From: Geothrix sp. PMB-07
GTDB lineage: Bacteria; Acidobacteriota; Holophagae; Holophagales; Holophagaceae
Direction of reading: 5' to 3'
Assembly: GCF_030758935.1 (NCBI RefSeq)
Contig: NZ_CP132333.1
Span: forward strand, 1,798,992-1,862,991
DNA: 64,000 nucleotides
Position 1 is the first letter of the stretch, and every line of letters begins with the position of its first letter. Below the pieces are notes generated by a model, which worked only from the letters and a program-made list of their open reading frames with translations, had not been told where the DNA came from and made no database searches. Made by a program: the position numbers and the translations under genes. Below are positions 61,285 to 64,000 of this stretch, piece after piece.

Positions 61285-62235
61285 CTAGGGGAACCAGCGA
61301 TTCACAGCGGCGTTGATGGTCTTCGTGTAGTCCGATCCGAGGACATCGGCGCAGTGGAGGTGCCATGTGGACACTTCCACCACCTGGCCATTTTGAAATT
61401 GGGCCGCCACGGCTCGTTGCACCGCGGGAGGTGCCAGACGGTCCTGGGTGGCCAGGAAGCAGAGGCTGGGGGTGCCCAATCGCAGGGAGCCGAGTCGCTG
61501 GATCAGGTCCGTGTCCTCGGGCCGGTACCGCCCCATGCGCCCGGCCGCGAGGGCTGCGGTGGCGCCGATGGGCGGGGCCAGCACGTGCCACCAGCGGTCT
61601 TCGGGGCCACGTACCAGGCGTTCGGCGAAGCTGCGGCTGCTCGCGGGGGCGCCCTCCCAGATGATGCCCGCCAAAGGGCCCTTGCCCTCGCGTTCCAGGT
61701 CGGCAAGCGCCAGCAGACCCACAGAAGCCCCGAGGCTACGGCCCAGCAGCAGGATGCGGCGACGGGGCACACCGGAGGCTTCCAGATGGTGCACCATGCG
61801 GATCACATCCCGGGATTCGAGGACGCCGAAGGTGACTGCCGGAACCGGGCCTCCCTGGCGCATGGCATCATCGCGGCGGCGGTAGGTGAAGATGGCCGCA
61901 TCCAGGCGCGGAAACCACTTGAGGGCCGGGCTGGTGCCCCAGCGGTCGTCGCCGAAACCATGGAGGAGGAGCACCACGCCGGGTGACGGCGTGGGCCGGG
62001 TGAACCGCCAAAGCTGCAGGCCGTCGACCTCTTCGCTGGTCCAGCGGCCGCCGGGATCTCCATCCTGGCCCTTGGCCAGGTCATCGTAGGTTCCCTGCAC
62101 CCGCGTCAGCGGCTGGGGGCGGTAGAAGGGCGGATCCACCAGCTCATGGGCCACGGCCCGGCTCTTCCAGGCCATGAACCCAGTGACACCGAGGATGGGT
62201 GCGAGGCTCAGAGAGATCCAAATTACGCGCTTCAC
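61285..62235 (-). CDS. Alpha/beta hydrolase, membrane-anchored
   Basis: A 316-residue hydrolase with an N-terminal anchor (VIWISLSLAPILGVTGFMAW). Oxyanion region VVLLLHGFGDDRWG, nucleophile elbow LLLGRSLGASVGLL (Gly-x-Ser-x-Gly), acid near ATQDRLAPP, and the catalytic His probably in WHLHCADVL. Substrate unknown. The GTG at 62235 overlaps the ferredoxin stop (GTGA), so it is expressed with the ferredoxin and upstream genes. The frame stays open upstream, but that part reads through the ferredoxin gene. Confidence 0.85.
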   Translation of the reverse strand: MKRVIWISLSLAPILGVTGFMAWKSRAVAHELVDPPFYRPQPLTRVQGTYDDLAKGQDGDPGGRWTSEEVDGLQLWRFTRPTPSPGVVLLLHGFGDDRWGTSPALKWFPRLDAAIFTYRRRDDAMRQGGPVPAVTFGVLESRDVIRMVHHLEASGVPRRRILLLGRSLGASVGLLALADLEREGKGPLAGIIWEGAPASSRSFAERLVRGPEDRWWHVLAPPIGATAALAAGRMGRYRPEDTDLIQRLGSLRLGTPSLCFLATQDRLAPPAVQRAVAAQFQNGQVVEVSTWHLHCADVLGSDYTKTINAAVNRWFP

Positions 62236-62525
62236 CAGTACCCCGTCGTGACCAGGAGTTCGTTGGTGGCAGGGCCGGTCACGCACTGACAGCCCAGACG
62301 TTGGGCGGGCTCCGCGCCATTTCTTTCGAGGACTGCCAGTTCGTGCGAATCCGGCGGTGGCAGGCGCTCCAGGCCCTGGAGGATGGTCAGGACGCATTTC
62401 CCGCAGGCGCCGCGTCCCGAACAGGCTGAAGCCACGGGCAAACCCACGGCCAGACACTGCGCCATGAGGGTGCCCCGTCCCGAAAGGATGTGGTCCCGTC
62501 GACGGGTCCGGGCCACCACCGTCAT
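62232..62525 (-). CDS. 2Fe-2S ferredoxin
   Basis: A 97-residue plant/adrenodoxin-type ferredoxin. The cluster ligands are in SACSGRGACGKC, with the fourth Cys in LGCQCVTGPA. It ends with LLVTTGYW. It is a single-electron carrier; its partner is unknown. ATG 62525 lies 2 bases after the upstream lipoprotein stop. The frame continues upstream without a convincing start. Confidence 0.9.
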   Translation of the reverse strand: MTVVARTRRRDHILSGRGTLMAQCLAVGLPVASACSGRGACGKCVLTILQGLERLPPPDSHELAVLERNGAEPAQRLGCQCVTGPATNELLVTTGYW

Positions 62526-62527
62526 GG

Positions 62528-62965
62528 CTACTTGTGCAGGGTCGCGGTCACGCCGGGCAGGCCTTCGGCGGTGGGCAGGGGATCCGGCTTCCCGTAGAGC
62601 ACTGCATCCAGGCGCTGCGTGAGGGTCACCTGATAGATGCCCTTGTCCGCCGGCAGATCCAGCTCGCCCTGATCGGGGCTGAAGGTTTCCCGCTGACTGG
62701 TGAGGAAGAACCGGTGCTTGCCCGTGCTCAGGCCCTGGACCTGAAGGCTGATGCCCCCCTTGGCTGTCTGTTGAACCGGGATGCGGGCCCCGTCCAGCGT
62801 GAGTTCCACGGGCCCTCGGACGGGGCGGGTGAAGCGGAAGACCACCGAACCCGCAGGGATCGGGTGCTTGGGTGTCAGGGGTACCTTGCTGCAACCCATG
62901 AACAACGCGGCGGACATCGCGGCGCCCAACAGCACCAGGGCGGATAGAACGGGGTGGAACTTCAT
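62528..62965 (-). CDS. Lipoprotein with a PEGA-like beta domain, unknown function
   Basis: A 145-residue lipoprotein: hydrophobic signal ending in SAALFMGC (Cys about 25). The mature part looks like a single beta-sandwich (VVFRFTRPVRGPVELTLDGA, LQVQGLSTGKHRFFLTSQRE, GIYQVTLTQRLDAVLYG), similar to PEGA-type surface domains that decorate envelope proteins. No enzymatic motif. The ATG at 62965 follows GGAGG. It is encoded between ispF and the ferredoxin on the same strand. Confidence 0.75.
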   Translation of the reverse strand: MKFHPVLSALVLLGAAMSAALFMGCSKVPLTPKHPIPAGSVVFRFTRPVRGPVELTLDGARIPVQQTAKGGISLQVQGLSTGKHRFFLTSQRETFSPDQGELDLPADKGIYQVTLTQRLDAVLYGKPDPLPTAEGLPGVTATLHK

Positions 62966-63023
62966 GAACCCTCCGGGACTTCCATCATATGCGATGAAGG
63001 CCCACGAGGTCTCACCTGAGGCC

Positions 63024-63515
63024 TTATCTGCGCTGGAGGAGCACGACCGCTTGGGCCGCAAGCCCTTCGCCGCGGCCCGTGAAGCCCAGCTTCTCGGTGG
63101 TGGTGGCCTTCACGTTCAGACCTTCCGTGGCCACTCCGAGCAGGGGCGCCACCCGCTCCCGCATGCGCTGCCGGTGGGGGCCGATCTTGGGCCGTTCACC
63201 GATGAGGCACACATCCGCATTCACCACCTGCCAGCCCCGCGAGGTGAGGTCTGCCATGACCCGCTCCAGGAGCAGGGCCGAATCTGCGCCCTTGTAGGCC
63301 ACGTCGGTATCCGGGAAGTGCTGGCCGATGTCTCCGAGGCCCGCGGCTCCCAGCAGGGCATCCATGAGGGCGTGCAGCATCACGTCGGCGTCGCTGTGGC
63401 CCGCAAGACCCTGGTCATGGGGGATCTCGCAGCCCATGAGCATCAGCGGGCGGCCCTCCTCGGGCTGGGCGAAGCGATGCACATCGAAGCCTTGGCCGAT
63501 GCGGCAGCCAATCAT
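63024..63515 (-). CDS. ispF: 2-C-methyl-D-erythritol 2,4-cyclodiphosphate synthase
   Basis: A 163-residue enzyme of the MEP isoprenoid pathway that makes the cyclic diphosphate. Zinc and substrate motifs: [11 protein letters not shown] (zinc Asp/His), [21 protein letters not shown] (SDADV signature) and [20 protein letters not shown] is the conserved C-terminal loop. It is not fused to IspD. The ATG at 63515 overlaps the kinase stop (ATGA). Confidence 0.96.
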   Translation of the reverse strand: MIGCRIGQGFDVHRFAQPEEGRPLMLMGCEIPHDQGLAGHSDADVMLHALMDALLGAAGLGDIGQHFPDTDVAYKGADSALLLERVMADLTSRGWQVVNADVCLIGERPKIGPHRQRMRERVAPLLGVATEGLNVKATTTEKLGFTGRGEGLAAQAVVLLQRR

Positions 63516-64000
63516 GGGCCCTCGCTGCCCAGCACCCGGTGATTCCCCGTGGATTCATCGGAGACTTTGTAGGCGCCGGTGATGGCGTGTTCGGGCAGGG
63601 TGATGATCACTTCCGTGCCCTTGCCTTCTTCGCTGATGAATTCGAGGGTGCCGCCGTGCTCCTCCACGATCTTCTTGACGGTGGCCATGCCGAGGCCGGT
63701 GCCTTTCTTCTTTCCGTAGCTGAAGAAGGGCTCGAAGATCCGCTTCATCACTTTGCGGGGAATGCCCCGGCCGCGGTCTTTCACCCGGATTTGGACGGCG
63801 CCGGTCACCTGGCTCCAGGACACGATGACTTCGCCGGTCATGTCCGTGGTGGCATCGAGGGCGTTGGCCATGATGTTTTCCATGACGCGGGTGAAGCGTC
63901 CCGGATCGAGCTTGACCAGGCACTTGGGCCCTTCGGCGCGGAGTTGCACCCCCAGTTCTGCGGCCCGGGGAACCATGGGCTCCAGGATGGCTTCAAGGAA
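63512..64000 (-). CDS. Histidine kinase C-terminal part, truncated by the window edge
   Basis: The catalytic ATP-binding domain of a sensor kinase, entering from beyond the window. N-box [15 protein letters not shown]1 [17 protein letters not shown]-box [20 protein letters not shown] and G2 are visible. The order resembles NtrB-type kinases. A tail ([18 protein letters not shown]) follows the domain. The His-box and sensor part cannot be seen. Its stop overlaps the ispF start, so isoprenoid and signalling genes are translationally linked. Confidence 0.85.
   Translation of the reverse strand, partial: FLEAILEPMVPRAAELGVQLRAEGPKCLVKLDPGRFTRVMENIMANALDATTDMTGEVIVSWSQVTGAVQIRVKDRGRGIPRKVMKRIFEPFFSYGKKKGTGLGMATVKKIVEEHGGTLEFISEEGKGTEVIITLPEHAITGAYKVSDESTGNHRVLGSEGP

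Overview
This is a GC-rich chromosomal stretch from a Gram-negative, flagellated bacterium. Diderm features include an OmpA-like porin, a DUF5916 outer-membrane protein, a Kdo-kinase-like protein and a CsgG-like protein. Its gene families (DUF5916, DUF1684, DUF1028, a bacillithiol pathway in a diderm, and AccC plus BCCP as separate acyl-CoA carboxylase subunits) suggest an acidobacterium, most likely of the Holophagae (Geothrix/Holophaga type). That placement is inference; no rRNA is present. Most of the window is core chromosome. I see no prophage, integron, CRISPR array, transposase, rRNA or tRNA gene.

Layout. 1-5.4 kb: the 3' end of coaBC, a small lipoprotein, a biotin carboxylase/BCCP pair whose start has been tandemly duplicated around a palindromic element, an OmpA-type porin and a zinc-ribbon MscL. 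5.5-10.9 kb: ileS-lspA, then DUF1028 and DUF1684 proteins. 10.9-16.3 kb (minus strand): a DUF5916 outer-membrane protein, a coiled-coil lipoprotein, an OmpR-type regulator and a sensor kinase in one tight operon. 16.4-21.4 kb: a GH18-like glycosidase, a receiver-kinase hybrid, a YchJ protein, a membrane protein and urocanase. 21.6-25.5 kb: a redox cluster (aldo/keto reductase, nitroreductase, thioredoxin, NmrA-like oxidoreductase, flavodoxin) divergent from an HxlR regulator with a visible operator. 25.5-29.7 kb: a molybdenum hydroxylase operon (2Fe-2S subunit, Mo subunit, XdhC, MocA) joined by 4-base start/stop overlaps.

30.7-36.6 kb: the flagellar export genes fliO-P-Q-R and flhB, followed by a receiver-SHOCT regulator and a large TPR protein. 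36.7-39.4 kb: a cyclophilin, a Kdo-kinase-like protein and a DUF2344 protein. 39.3-47.5 kb (minus strand): one long operon, bshC-bshB1-tilS-ftsH-folP-glmM-ftsW, linking thiol, tRNA, proteostasis, folate and envelope functions. 47.6-57.1 kb (mainly plus strand): an unknown protein, an MgtC/DUF4010 transporter, a STAS protein, an aldehyde dehydrogenase, pta-purN, the NAD(P)HX repair enzyme, tsaE, rmuC and an HNH nuclease. 57.1-64 kb: pabB, pepA, an HU/IHF protein, a CsgG-like protein, and a minus-strand group (kinase C-terminus, ispF, lipoprotein, ferredoxin, hydrolase).

No single wholly new system stands out. The most unusual features are the palindrome-driven duplication at the biotin carboxylase start, the outer-membrane-protein/lipoprotein/two-component operon, a free-standing DUF2344 protein with an unrecognised N-terminus, a BshC lacking its normal N-terminal region, and the HxlR operator at a redox gene cluster.
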